Assembly: GCF_010550245.1 (NCBI RefSeq)
Contig: NZ_JAAGLU010000001.1
Location: 62,001 to 126,000, forward strand
Reading direction: 5' to 3'
Source of the DNA: Streptomyces sp. SID12501
GTDB lineage: Bacteria; Actinomycetota; Actinomycetes; Streptomycetales; Streptomycetaceae
DNA length: 64,000 bases
The notes under the pieces: generated by a model
Told to the model about the DNA's origin: nothing
Databases searched by the model: none
What the model saw: the letters and a program-made list of their open reading frames with translations, nothing else
Part shown: piece by piece, positions 42,173-50,939 of the stretch
Layout: each line of letters starts with the position of its first letter
Numbering within the stretch: position 1 is the first letter of the stretch
Made by a program: the position numbers and the translations under genes

Positions 42173-44989
42173 CTATGCCAGCTGCCGTCGCACCAGTTCG
42201 TGCAGCCGGCCGCCCGTGTCGGCCAGCAACCGGTCCGGGGGGCCCTGCTGGGCGACCTTGCCGTCCTCCATCACGATCACCCGGTCCGCGTCCAGCACCG
42301 TGGACAGGCGGTGCGCGATCACGATCCGGGTGGCGTTCAGCGCGCGGGTGCTCTCGATGACCGTGCGCTGCGTCTCGTTGTCCAGGGCGCTGGTCGCCTC
42401 GTCGAAGAAGAGGATGCGCGGCCTGCGGATCAGCGCCTGCGCGATCATCAGCCGCTGCCGCTGGCCGCCCGAGACGGCGCCGCTGCCCTGGACGATGGTG
42501 TGCAGGCCCATCGGCATCCGCTCGATGTCCTCGGCGAGGCCCGCCATCCCGGCGGCGGCCATCGCTTCCTCCGGTGTGTACGGCTCGGTGCCGCGGATGA
42601 CGTCCAGGATCGAACCCGTCATCGGCTGGGCGTGCTGGAGCACCACCCCGCACTGGCGCCGTACGGCCGACTGGTCGAGCGCGCCCAGGTCCTGACCGTC
42701 GTAGAGCACACTGCCCGAGACCGGCTTGTCGAAGCCGATCAGCAGGCGCAGCAGCGTCGACTTGCCGCAGCCGCTGGGGCCGACGACCGCCACGAACTCG
42801 CCCGCCCTCACCTGGAAGGACACGTCGTCCAGGACGAGTGGCCCGTCGTCCGTGTAGCGGAAGGAGAGACGGCGGGCCTCGATCGCGCCGGTCAGCACGC
42901 CGGGCCGGGTGCTGGCGACGCGTACCTCGGGCGTCGCCTCCAGCACCGGCTTGATCTCCTCGTACAGCGGGAGCGCGGCCACGCCGGAGACGAAGGCGCC
43001 GGTCAGCTGGGTGACCGAGGTCAGGAGCATCGTCACCGAGGTGTTGAAGGTGAGGAAGGCCGCCGCGGACATCTCACCGCGGGCCGGACCCGCGAGCAGC
43101 ATGAACATGAGCAGGGTGCAGACCGGCAGGTACACCGCGCCCAGCACGGTCGTGAGGTTCCTGATGCGGCCGACCTTCTGCTGCAGCTCGCGGCTGCGCG
43201 CGAACTCGGCCGCCCAGGCCGCGTACGCGTAGTTCTCGGCCGCCGCGACGCGTAGCTTGGGCAGGCCGCGCAGAGTCTGGAAGGCCTGGTTGTTCAGCTT
43301 GTTGGAGAGCACGATCAGCCGTCGCTGCCAGCGCACCTGCCACAGCCCGAGCCCGAGGAACACGGCGGCGATCACCACGAGCATGCCGACCGCCGCCAGC
43401 GCCATCGGCACGCTGTACCAGAGGAGCAGACCCAGGTTCATCGCCGCGACCGTGACCGACTGTGTGACGACGGGCGCAACTCCCGCCAGCAGCTTGCGAA
43501 TCGCGCTGATGCCCATCGCCGCGCTCGCCAGTTCGCCGGTCGAGCGCTCGGTGAAGAACTTCGTCGGCAGCCGCAACAGCCGGTCCCAGACGGCCGGTTG
43601 GAGTGTTGCCTCGATCCGGCCCTCCATCCGGAGCAGGGTGAGGTTCTGCATGAGGGTGAAGGCCGCCGCAACCACACTGCTGATCATCACGGCCAGACAG
43701 AACTGGACGATCAGCGTGGTCTGCGCCTTCGGTACGAACTCGCCGAGCACCCTGCCGGTGGCGACGGGCACCAGCGCGCCGATGGCGATCGTCACCAGGC
43801 TGCTCAGCAACAGGTTCACCACATCGCCCCGGCTGCCGCCCATGCTGAACCGGAGCAGTCGCAGCGGGCTCATTCCGCGTTCGGGCAGCGGGCGGTAGAA
43901 CATCACCGCCCGCTCCTCGAACTCCGCGGCGTTCGCCTTCTCCACCGGCGTCTCGCGCCCCGACGAGGGCTGCAGGGCCACGTATCCGCCTCTTCGCCAC
44001 AGCAGCGCGACCGGTGAGCCCGACAGACTGCGGTGGCCGATCAGCGGGCCGACGTTGTCGTGCCACCAGCGGCCGTCGAGCCGGACGGCCCGGGTGCGGA
44101 CGCGGGAGGCGAGCGCGATCCGTTCGACCGGGTCGAGCCGGTCGCTCTCGGTGCCGCTCTGCGCCGGCTCGGCGAGCGTGATCCCGGCAGCCTCGGCGAC
44201 CAGTTTGCAGGCCGCGTACGTGGCATCGGTGTCGGCGGTGGTCGTGCGCTTCGCCGACGGCCTGCCGATCGAAGCCAGCAGCGTCCGGTCGGCCTGGGCG
44301 CGGACGGCCTCGCCCGCCTTGATACCGGCGGCCGTACGGGTCTCGTGGCTGCGTTCCAGCTGCTCGATCCACCGGTCGAGGGTGGCGAGCAGCCGGTGCT
44401 GCTGATCGACCATGCCCTGCCAGACCCCGGGCTCCATCAGCAGATCGGCGGCGGCCTCCGCGCCGTACAGCGCCCCGTACCGGACGCTGCCCGGCGGGAC
44501 CTGCATCCAGAACACGTCGTCGTCGGTCGGCGCGGCGGCCCGTTCCGAGGCCATCGGCGCCTGGAAGAGGACGGACAGGCCTCGTCCGACGCCCAGGGCG
44601 AGGGCGTACTCCAGTGGGCTGGTCGCCGGTGGCACGTACTGGGCGTTGCCGTACTCGTCGTACGACCAGGTCTCCGTGCCCGGCGACCGGTACAGCTCCC
44701 GCAGGCCGATGCGGTGCACCGCGCAGTCGCGCACCGGGCGGGCGACCAGGGTGTGGTCCGGTCCGGTGACCGGGCCGAGCAGCAGGGCGCCCGCCTCCAG
44801 CCGGCCGATGTGGTGCCACTGGCCCCGCTCCACGGCGTCCACCGCGTACAGGTCGAGCGCGCCGGACGCGACGAGCCACAGCACCTGCGGGCCTTCGAGG
44901 TCGAGGCGGCCCTGCCCGGACAGGTCGAACCGTGTCCCCATCTGCCCGAGCGCGGCCAGGACGACATCGCCCTCGTGAACGGCTCTCAT
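42173..44989 (-). CDS. NHLM-type peptide-export ABC transporter (permease-ATPase)
   Basis: A half-transporter of 938 residues. An unusual N-terminal soluble part of about 400 residues includes a cyclic-nucleotide-binding-like beta region. Six membrane spans follow, then the ATPase with Walker A (GPSGCGKST), signature (SGGQRQRLMIAQAL), Walker B (ILFFDEATSALD) and the H-loop. This layout matches the second ABC protein of NHLM bacteriocin systems. It starts one base after the stop of the C39 transporter, so the two are cotranslated. It lacks a peptidase, so it probably pairs with the C39 protein as a heterodimer to export the peptide at 48171. Confidence 0.9.
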   Translation of the reverse strand: MRAVHEGDVVLAALGQMGTRFDLSGQGRLDLEGPQVLWLVASGALDLYAVDAVERGQWHHIGRLEAGALLLGPVTGPDHTLVARPVRDCAVHRIGLRELYRSPGTETWSYDEYGNAQYVPPATSPLEYALALGVGRGLSVLFQAPMASERAAAPTDDDVFWMQVPPGSVRYGALYGAEAAADLLMEPGVWQGMVDQQHRLLATLDRWIEQLERSHETRTAAGIKAGEAVRAQADRTLLASIGRPSAKRTTTADTDATYAACKLVAEAAGITLAEPAQSGTESDRLDPVERIALASRVRTRAVRLDGRWWHDNVGPLIGHRSLSGSPVALLWRRGGYVALQPSSGRETPVEKANAAEFEERAVMFYRPLPERGMSPLRLLRFSMGGSRGDVVNLLLSSLVTIAIGALVPVATGRVLGEFVPKAQTTLIVQFCLAVMISSVVAAAFTLMQNLTLLRMEGRIEATLQPAVWDRLLRLPTKFFTERSTGELASAAMGISAIRKLLAGVAPVVTQSVTVAAMNLGLLLWYSVPMALAAVGMLVVIAAVFLGLGLWQVRWQRRLIVLSNKLNNQAFQTLRGLPKLRVAAAENYAYAAWAAEFARSRELQQKVGRIRNLTTVLGAVYLPVCTLLMFMLLAGPARGEMSAAAFLTFNTSVTMLLTSVTQLTGAFVSGVAALPLYEEIKPVLEATPEVRVASTRPGVLTGAIEARRLSFRYTDDGPLVLDDVSFQVRAGEFVAVVGPSGCGKSTLLRLLIGFDKPVSGSVLYDGQDLGALDQSAVRRQCGVVLQHAQPMTGSILDVIRGTEPYTPEEAMAAAGMAGLAEDIERMPMGLHTIVQGSGAVSGGQRQRLMIAQALIRRPRILFFDEATSALDNETQRTVIESTRALNATRIVIAHRLSTVLDADRVIVMEDGKVAQQGPPDRLLADTGGRLHELVRRQLA

Positions 44990-44990
44990 C

Positions 44991-47213
44991 TCATCGCTCC
45001 CCGACCAGCTCGGCGTACGCGCCACCGGCCGCCACCAGGGTGTCGTGCCGCCCGCGTTCCACGATCGTGCCGTGCTGGAGTACGACGATCTCGTCACTGT
45101 CGCGCACGGTGGAGAGCCGGTGGGCGATCACCACACAGGCGCAGCCGCGCTTGCGCAGGTTGTCGATCACGGTCTGCTCGGTCTCCGCGTCCAGCGCGCT
45201 GGTCACCTCGTCGAGGACGAGAATGCTGGGGTCGCGCACCAACGCCCGCGCGATCTCCAGGCGTTGGCGCTGTCCGCCGGAGAAGTTCCGCCCGTCCTGC
45301 TCGACGCGGCTGTGGATACCGCCCGGCCGGCGCGTGATGACGTCGTACAGTGCCGCGTCCTCGAGGGCCGCCACCACCGACTCGTCCGGGATCGACGGGT
45401 CCCACAGCGCCACGTTGTCGCGGACGCTGCCCTCGAAGAGGAACACGTCCTGGTCGACGAAGGAGACCGAGGCCGCCAGCGCGCCGCGCGGAATGTCCTC
45501 CAGACGCTGCCCGTCGATCCGTATGACGCCCTCCCAGGGCGAGTACAGGCCCGAAATCAGCCTGGAGACAGTCGACTTGCCGCTGCCGGAGCCACCCACC
45601 AGCGCCACCTGCTGACCCGGACCGACGGTCAGGTCGAAGCCCGACAGCAGGGGCTGGTCGAGCGGGCTGTAGCCGAAGGTGATGTTCTGCAACTCGACGT
45701 GGCCGTGCAGCCGACGCGTCGAATCGCCGCCGCCCGGACGGGCGTACAGCGGATCCGCCCGGAAGTTCTCGACGTCCTTGAGCCGGGCCACGTCCGCCGC
45801 GAAGTCCTGGATACGGCCCGCCACACCGTTGAGCCGGGTGAGGGGTGCGGTGAACCGCACGACCAGGGCCTGGAACGCCACCAGCAGACCCACGGACATA
45901 TGGCCCTCGACGGCCCGCAGCCCGCCGATCCACAGGATCAGCGCGCTGTTCAGCGTCGCCAGCGTCGGCGCGACCACCCCCAGCCAGGCACTCGGTACGC
46001 CGAGCCGCTGCTGCTCCTCCAACGTCGTCGCGTGCTGTCCGGCCCACTTGCGGAAGTAGCCCTCCTCGCCGCCGGTCGCCTTCATCGTCTCGATCAACTG
46101 GAGCCCGGAGTAGGCGGTGTTGATCAACCGGGCGTTGTCCGCACGCAGTTTCGCGGTACGGGTCGCGCGCAGCCGGATCACCACCCGCATGGCCACGATG
46201 TTGAGCAGCGCCACGCCGATGCCGACGGCCGTGAGCTGCGGGTCGTACGTATAGAGGAGCACCGCGTACAGCACGACGACGATCGAGTCGACGCCCGCCG
46301 CCGCGAGGTCGCGGGCCAGCGTCTCGGACACCGCGTCGTTCGACTGGAGGCGCTGGACCAGGTCGGCCGGGCTGCGCTGGGAGAAGAAGGTGACCGGGAG
46401 GCGGAGCAGATGGCGCAGGAAGCGGGCGCTGCTCAGGGTCGAGGAGATGATGCGGCCGTGCAGCAGGTTCGCCTGTTGCAGCCAGGTCAGCACGAGCGTC
46501 AGCGCCACGCACGCGCCCATCGACGCGAACAGCACCTCAAGCATCGAGGTCCGGCCGCCGATCAGGAACGTGTCGATGTAGGTGCGGCTGAGCGCCGGCA
46601 TCGCGGCACCCACCGCCACCAGCAGCAGACTCGCCAGGATCGCGGCGGGCATCGTGCCCGAAGTGCCGCGCAGCCGGGCGGGCATGGCACCCAGGACGCC
46701 CGGCCTGCGCCCGCCCCGCTCGAAGCCGGGGCCAGGTTCCATGACGAGGACGACACCGGTGAAGCTGGAGTCGAAGTCCTCCATCGGCACGAACCGACGC
46801 CCCTTGCCGGGGTCGTTGACGTACACCCCGCGCCGGCCGAGGCGGCGGCCCATGCCGTCGAGGACGACGTAGTGGTTGAACTCCCAGAACAGGATCGCGG
46901 GCGCGTTCACCTCGGCGAGCGCGGCCGTGTCCATCTGCATGCCCTTGGCCGTCAGACCGTAACTCCGTGCCGCCTTCAGGAGGTTGCTGGCGCGCGAGCC
47001 GTCCCGCGAGACACCGCACGCGATGCGCAGCTCTTCGAGGGGGACGTGCCGTCCGTGGTGCCCGAGGACCATGGCGAGCGAGGCCGCGCCGCACTCCACG
47101 GCCTCCATCTGGAGAACCGTCGGCGTGCGCACGGACTTGCCGCGGCCCTTGGGGACCGTGCGGCGGGGCGGGGCCGAGCGGCGTCTGGCCCGGGAGTTCG
47201 GTGCGGCGCTCAC
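44991..47213 (-). CDS. C39 peptidase-containing ABC exporter (double-glycine type)
   Basis: A 740-residue exporter. It has an N-terminal C39 cysteine protease with catalytic C41 (EAVECGAASLAMVL), H114 (FNHYVVLDG) and D134 (VNDPGKG), then six membrane spans and an ATPase with GGSGSGKST, FSGGQRQRLEIARAL and ILVLDEVTSALD. All catalytic positions are present. C39 exporters cut the leader after a Gly-Gly and export the core. The GTG at 47213 overlaps the HlyD stop (GTGA). The substrate is most likely the double-glycine precursor at 48171. The N-terminal tail is basic (RARRRSAPPRRTVPKGRGK). Confidence 0.93.
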   Translation of the reverse strand: MSAAPNSRARRRSAPPRRTVPKGRGKSVRTPTVLQMEAVECGAASLAMVLGHHGRHVPLEELRIACGVSRDGSRASNLLKAARSYGLTAKGMQMDTAALAEVNAPAILFWEFNHYVVLDGMGRRLGRRGVYVNDPGKGRRFVPMEDFDSSFTGVVLVMEPGPGFERGGRRPGVLGAMPARLRGTSGTMPAAILASLLLVAVGAAMPALSRTYIDTFLIGGRTSMLEVLFASMGACVALTLVLTWLQQANLLHGRIISSTLSSARFLRHLLRLPVTFFSQRSPADLVQRLQSNDAVSETLARDLAAAGVDSIVVVLYAVLLYTYDPQLTAVGIGVALLNIVAMRVVIRLRATRTAKLRADNARLINTAYSGLQLIETMKATGGEEGYFRKWAGQHATTLEEQQRLGVPSAWLGVVAPTLATLNSALILWIGGLRAVEGHMSVGLLVAFQALVVRFTAPLTRLNGVAGRIQDFAADVARLKDVENFRADPLYARPGGGDSTRRLHGHVELQNITFGYSPLDQPLLSGFDLTVGPGQQVALVGGSGSGKSTVSRLISGLYSPWEGVIRIDGQRLEDIPRGALAASVSFVDQDVFLFEGSVRDNVALWDPSIPDESVVAALEDAALYDVITRRPGGIHSRVEQDGRNFSGGQRQRLEIARALVRDPSILVLDEVTSALDAETEQTVIDNLRKRGCACVVIAHRLSTVRDSDEIVVLQHGTIVERGRHDTLVAAGGAYAELVGER

Positions 47214-48016
47214 GGCAGCAGCCAATCGACGGGACGCTGGTCGGCCAGCCGGATCGAGCCCGAGGCCAGCGTCATGGAGGTGAGCGCGAACGGCGGCCCG
47301 TCGGCAGAGGACCACTGGTAACCGCTCCTCGTGGCCGACGACTTGTCCAGCTTCACCAGCACGGCGACCGGCCGGCCCTGCTTGGTGAACTGCTCGCCCA
47401 GCTGGCTGTCACCGAGGAACGCGCCGATCTGCTGCTCGGTCCGGGGGGCCCGGTCCACCGACTTCACATGGCCGCGCAGCACCCCGTACTGCTGGGTGGG
47501 CGCGGTCTGGACGGTCAGGTCGACGGCCGCGTTCGCGGGAATCGTGGCGGCGCTCTCGGCCGGGACGTACACCGTCGCGTACAGCGGGTCGGTCGCTCGG
47601 GCCACCTTCTCGATGGCCGCGATGTTCGTACCCGTGCCGACGATCTGACCGATCGAGGCGGCGAGCGCGGTGAGCCGTCCCGCGGCGACCGAGCGGACGA
47701 CCGACTCCCCGGAGGCCGTACGGACCTTCAGCACAGGGGAGTTGGCGGGCAGCCGGGCGCCTTCGTCGGCGAGGACCGCGGTGACCTGGCCGGAGACGGG
47801 GCTCTGGAGGACGTAACTGCCCTCCCCGTACGTGAGGATGGCGGGCGCGCCGACCGTGGAGGAGACGGACCCCGTGACCGCCCACACCGACGCGGCGGCC
47901 ATGACGACGACCGTGACGGAGAGGACCAGCCAGCCTTGCGGGCGTGCGAAACGCACCGGAAGGTCCAGCTCTTCGGCCGACTGGAGCTTGGCGAGGGCCT
48001 GTTGGCGGAACTGCAC
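47210..48016 (-). CDS. HlyD-like membrane-fusion adaptor of the peptide exporter
   Basis: A 268-residue protein with one N-terminal membrane helix (WLVLSVTVVVMAAASVWAV), a biotinyl-lipoyl-like beta part (LTYGEGSYVLQSPVSGQVTAVLADEGARL) and a beta barrel. It is the NHLM-type secretion protein that links ABC exporters to the outside of the cell membrane. GAGG lies seven bases before the GTG. Its stop overlaps the next start. It lies downstream of the precursor peptide, separated by a hairpin and tandem repeats. Confidence 0.9.
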   Translation of the reverse strand: MQFRQQALAKLQSAEELDLPVRFARPQGWLVLSVTVVVMAAASVWAVTGSVSSTVGAPAILTYGEGSYVLQSPVSGQVTAVLADEGARLPANSPVLKVRTASGESVVRSVAAGRLTALAASIGQIVGTGTNIAAIEKVARATDPLYATVYVPAESAATIPANAAVDLTVQTAPTQQYGVLRGHVKSVDRAPRTEQQIGAFLGDSQLGEQFTKQGRPVAVLVKLDKSSATRSGYQWSSADGPPFALTSMTLASGSIRLADQRPVDWLLP

Positions 48017-48035
48017 GGGCTGTCCTCACCTGCGT

Positions 48036-48083
48036 AGGAAGACCTGTGGGAAAACCTGCAGGGAGGCCTGGAGGAAGGCCTGC
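48036..48083. repeat. Four imperfect 12-bp tandem repeats before the HlyD gene
   Basis: Units are AGGAAGACCTGT, GGGAAAACCTGC, AGGGAGGCCTGG and AGGAAGGCCTGC (plus strand). They lie in the transcribed leader of the exporter operon, between the hairpin at 48120-48152 and the HlyD start, followed by CTGCCTGCG. Confidence 0.8.
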
Positions 48084-48119
48084 CTGCCTGCGAAGGGCGC
48101 GGGGGTCTGTGGAACCCGA

Positions 48120-48152
48120 GAGTCCCGGAACCGGGAAGCGGTTCCGGGACTC
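48120..48152. terminator. Perfect hairpin between precursor peptide and exporter operon
   Basis: 13-bp perfect arms (GAGTCCCGGAACC / GGTTCCGGGACTC) around a 7-base loop, 19 bp after the precursor stop and 104 bp before HlyD. It would stop most transcripts or stabilise the peptide message, giving far more precursor than exporter. Confidence 0.8.
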
Positions 48153-48170
48153 AGCGGTGCGAGGCGTCGA

Positions 48171-48389
48171 TCAGAGACCGGCGACCAGGCCGGTGACCGC
48201 ACCGGTGTTCACTCCGGTGAGGCCCTCGACCGTGCCGGTGACCGCGCCGACCAGCGGGAGCGCGCCGGGGGCAACGCTGTCCACCAGGTTCGTGACGGTG
48301 CCGACGGCGTGCAGGGACAGGCCGCCGGAGACGGCGTCGAGAGCGGCGTCCGACAGCTCGGCGGTCTCGACCTGGGGGGTGGAGTTCAT
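48171..48389 (-). CDS. Double-glycine leader peptide precursor, cysteine-free core
   Basis: A 72-residue precursor. The 23-residue leader ends ELSDAALDAVSGG, a double-glycine site of the kind cut by C39 exporters. The 49-residue core starts LSLHAVGTVTNLVDSV and is rich in Val, Gly, Leu, Thr and Ala, with GAVTG twice and a C-terminal TGLVAGL. It has no cysteine, so it cannot form lanthionines, and no modification gene such as lanM is nearby. The ribosome site GGGAAG precedes the ATG at 48389. Exporter genes follow on the same strand. A bacteriocin-like or signalling peptide is inferred; activity is unknown. Confidence 0.87.
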   Translation of the reverse strand: MNSTPQVETAELSDAALDAVSGGLSLHAVGTVTNLVDSVAPGALPLVGAVTGTVEGLTGVNTGAVTGLVAGL

Positions 48390-49408
48390 GATGGAACTTC
48401 CCTTCATAGGGGGATTTCACAAGGGGAGAGCGGCCCCGCCGGGGGACAGACGACGGCCGCGACCGCAGGGCCACCCAGGCTCGTTTCCGGAACCTCGGCG
48501 GTCCCTGCGATGCGATGGATCAAAGCACGCCCGCGCAGCGCGCTTCCAATCAACCAACCGCCTCACCAGGGCATTTGAGAGCCTCGGGCCTCACACCGTG
48601 AGGGTGTGCGCACGCCTTGGCGGCGGCTTCTTCACATGCCGCACGGCTTCGGCGCACCTCCACTCTTGCGGTCGGGCACCCGCGTCGGTCACCGGTACAC
48701 GGCGGAATCGAACATTCCGCCACCAAAGGCGTGGTGTGTGACGAGCGGATGTGCGGAACCGCCATATGCGGTGACCTGGCTGCGTATTCGCTGTGCAGAT
48801 TCGCTGAAGCCGGGATTCGTGTCGGTTTGACCGACGCAACGCCATGAGGCGATTACAGAAAGCGCTTTTCTGTGTAATTCCTGTGCTCGAAGTCGGTCTG
48901 TGAGCAGTTTCGGCCGTGTCTGCGCGGGCCGCGAGTACTGCCTCGATCGGGACATCGGATCCGGTCACCGCGCGCTGAAATGTCGTGGACCGCCGGCCCG
49001 TCGTCATGGGGACAAAGGCCCCGCGTGCCGTCGGCGCCGCGATCACGGCCGGGGCGCCCGCGGCAGTCGTCGGGGCCTGCTCCGGCACTGCGCCGACCAG
49101 GACATTCGTGCCGCTGTGCGGTGCTCGCCCGGGTCCTCGGTCGGCCGGCCGAGGACGTGCGTCCGGGGTGTGAAGCCGGGGGAAAGGATCCTGTCCGCTT
49201 CGGCGGGCGTCATCGCCATATGTGCGGTTGTTCCCGGCAGCCGTTGGTCAGGCCCTGGCAATGGCCGATTCGCTCTTTCGCAAAGGGAGTTGGCAAATAA
49301 TTTGAACGCCCCGAGCAACCCGTCCGTACCTACAGCCATCCAGGCGCCCCAGTCGGTCGCCGATGAACGATCGGCGGCTAAGACCCCGCCCCGCAGGAGG
49401 TCAAGAAG
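48390..49408. other. 1-kb region without recognisable gene, with dyads
   Basis: No convincing coding sequence on either strand. Dyads seen are CACACC-GTGA-GGGTGTG (about 48592-48609), GGCGGAAT-CGAAC-ATTCCGCC (48701-48721, 8-bp arms) and ACAGAAA-GCGCT-TTTCTGT (48855-48873). GC content falls at 48840-48900. It holds the peptide promoter on one side and the protease promoter on the other. Confidence 0.5.
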
Positions 49409-50809
49409 TTGAGTCACAAGCGAGTTCCGAAGCGTAAGGCCGCGATAGCGGTGGGCAGTGTCGCGGCGCTCGGAGTGGCGGCCCTGCTGCTGCCCAACGC
49501 CATGGCGTCCCAGACCGACTCTGCGGACAGCGCGGCTCCGAAGACCCTGAAGGCGACGGATGCCTCGGATCTCGCCTCGCAGCTGCAGCAGTTGCTCGGG
49601 GATGCCTTCGCGGGCTCCTACTACGACGCCGACAAGCAGCAGCTGGTCATCAACGTCGTCGACGGTGACAACAACAACGTCATCATCCAGGCCAAGAAGG
49701 CCGGCGCCGCCGTCCGTGAGGTCGACAACAGCATCGCCGAGCTGAAGGCCGGCGCGCAGACGCTGAAGGCCGAGGCGACCATCCCGGGCACCGCCTGGTC
49801 CCTCGACGCTCGGACCAACAAGATCCAGGTCACCGCGGACAGCACGGTCACGGGCGCCAACTGGAACACGATCGAGTCGACCGTCAAGAGCCTCGGCTCG
49901 GGCATGGCGACCATCAAGAAGACCGAGGGCACCTTCAAGACGTTCGTGGAGGGCGGCGACGCCATCTTCGGCGGCGGCGCCCGCTGCTCCCTCGGCTTCA
50001 ACGTGGTGACCGGAGACGGGACCCCCGGCTTCCTGACCGCCGGTCACTGCGGCGTGGCCGCGGCCGAGTGGTCGGACTCGGAGACCGGCGAACCCATCGC
50101 CACCGTCGAGGCGGCCACCTTCCCGGGCGACGGTGACTTCGCACTCGTGAAGTACAACGACCCGGCGACCGTGGCGGCCAGCACCGTCGACGTCGGCAAC
50201 GGCCAGACCGTCGACATCCTCCAGGCCGCCGAGGCCGCGGTCGGCCAGCAGGTCTTCCGCATGGGTTCCACGACGGGCCTCAACGACGGCCAGGTCACCG
50301 GCCTCGATGCCACCGTGAACTACCCCGAGGGCACGGTCACCGGCCTCATCCAGACCGACGTCTGCGCGGAGCCCGGCGACAGCGGCGGCTCGCTGTTCAC
50401 CCAGGACGGCGGCGCGATCGGCCTGACCTCCGGCGGCAGCGGTGACTGCACGGTCGGCGGCGAGACCTTCTTCCAGCCGGTCACCACGGCCCTGGCGGCC
50501 GTCGGCGCGACCCTCGGCGCGGCAGACGCCGGTGCGGGCGCCGGTGCTGGTGAAGAGGCCGGTGCCGGTGAAGAAGCGGGTGCGGGCGAAGAGGCGGGTG
50601 CCGGTGAGGAGGCCGGCGTCGGCGAGGAAGCCACTGCCAGTCCCAGTGCCACTGCCGGTGAGGAAGCCGGTGCGGGCGAAGAGGCCGGACTCGGTGAAGA
50701 GGTCGGCGGCGACGAGCTCGGCGGCGTCGACGATCAGACCGGCAACGGCGCGGACGACGGCACAGGCGTGGACGACGGCACCGGCCTGGAGAACAACAAC
50801 AACCACTGA
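49409..50809 (+). CDS. Secreted S1E (streptogrisin-type) serine protease with acidic repeat tail
   Basis: A 466-residue protease. The signal peptide (KAAIAVGSVAALGVAALLLPNAMA) is followed by a propeptide of about 150 residues, then the chymotrypsin-fold domain with H213 (TAGHCG), D243 (GDGDFALV) and S325 (CAEPGDSGGS). The last ~100 residues are repeats of the unit GEEAGA/GEEAGV, with a low-complexity acidic Gly/Asp/Asn end and no sorting signal. AGGAGG lies eight bases before the TTG start. The tail is unusual for this family and may bind cations, cell wall or a partner. The SSI at 38361 is a possible inhibitor. Confidence 0.92.
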   Translation: MSHKRVPKRKAAIAVGSVAALGVAALLLPNAMASQTDSADSAAPKTLKATDASDLASQLQQLLGDAFAGSYYDADKQQLVINVVDGDNNNVIIQAKKAGAAVREVDNSIAELKAGAQTLKAEATIPGTAWSLDARTNKIQVTADSTVTGANWNTIESTVKSLGSGMATIKKTEGTFKTFVEGGDAIFGGGARCSLGFNVVTGDGTPGFLTAGHCGVAAAEWSDSETGEPIATVEAATFPGDGDFALVKYNDPATVAASTVDVGNGQTVDILQAAEAAVGQQVFRMGSTTGLNDGQVTGLDATVNYPEGTVTGLIQTDVCAEPGDSGGSLFTQDGGAIGLTSGGSGDCTVGGETFFQPVTTALAAVGATLGAADAGAGAGAGEEAGAGEEAGAGEEAGAGEEAGVGEEATASPSATAGEEAGAGEEAGLGEEVGGDELGGVDDQTGNGADDGTGVDDGTGLENNNNH

Positions 50810-50851
50810 CCGGCCACACCAGCAACACCAGTAGTTCCGGCCGCCACTGAC

Positions 50852-50885
50852 ACGGTCCGGCCCTCCGGCGGGAGGGCCGGACCGT
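50852..50885. terminator. 15-bp perfect hairpin after the protease gene
   Basis: Arms of 15 bp (ACGGTCCGGCCCTCC / GGAGGGCCGGACCGT) around GGCG, 43 bp past the protease stop and before the convergent phosphatase. Strong intrinsic terminator, possibly bidirectional. Confidence 0.85.
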
Positions 50886-50939
50886 TCCGCGTGCGCGGGG
50901 CTGCCCGGCGGAACGGGCCGGAGCCCCGTGGAGCGTCCG

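Noticed and set aside
48171..48389. Precursor peptide as a lanthipeptide
   Set aside because: The core has no cysteine, and no lanthionine synthetase gene lies nearby.
48701..48721. Dyad GGCGGAAT-CGAAC-ATTCCGCC as a LexA box
   Set aside because: Contains TCGAAC but lacks the matching GTTCGA half.
48591..49088. 165-residue minus-strand frame in the gap upstream of the peptide gene
   Set aside because: No ribosome site, no domain, mixed composition; treated as non-coding.
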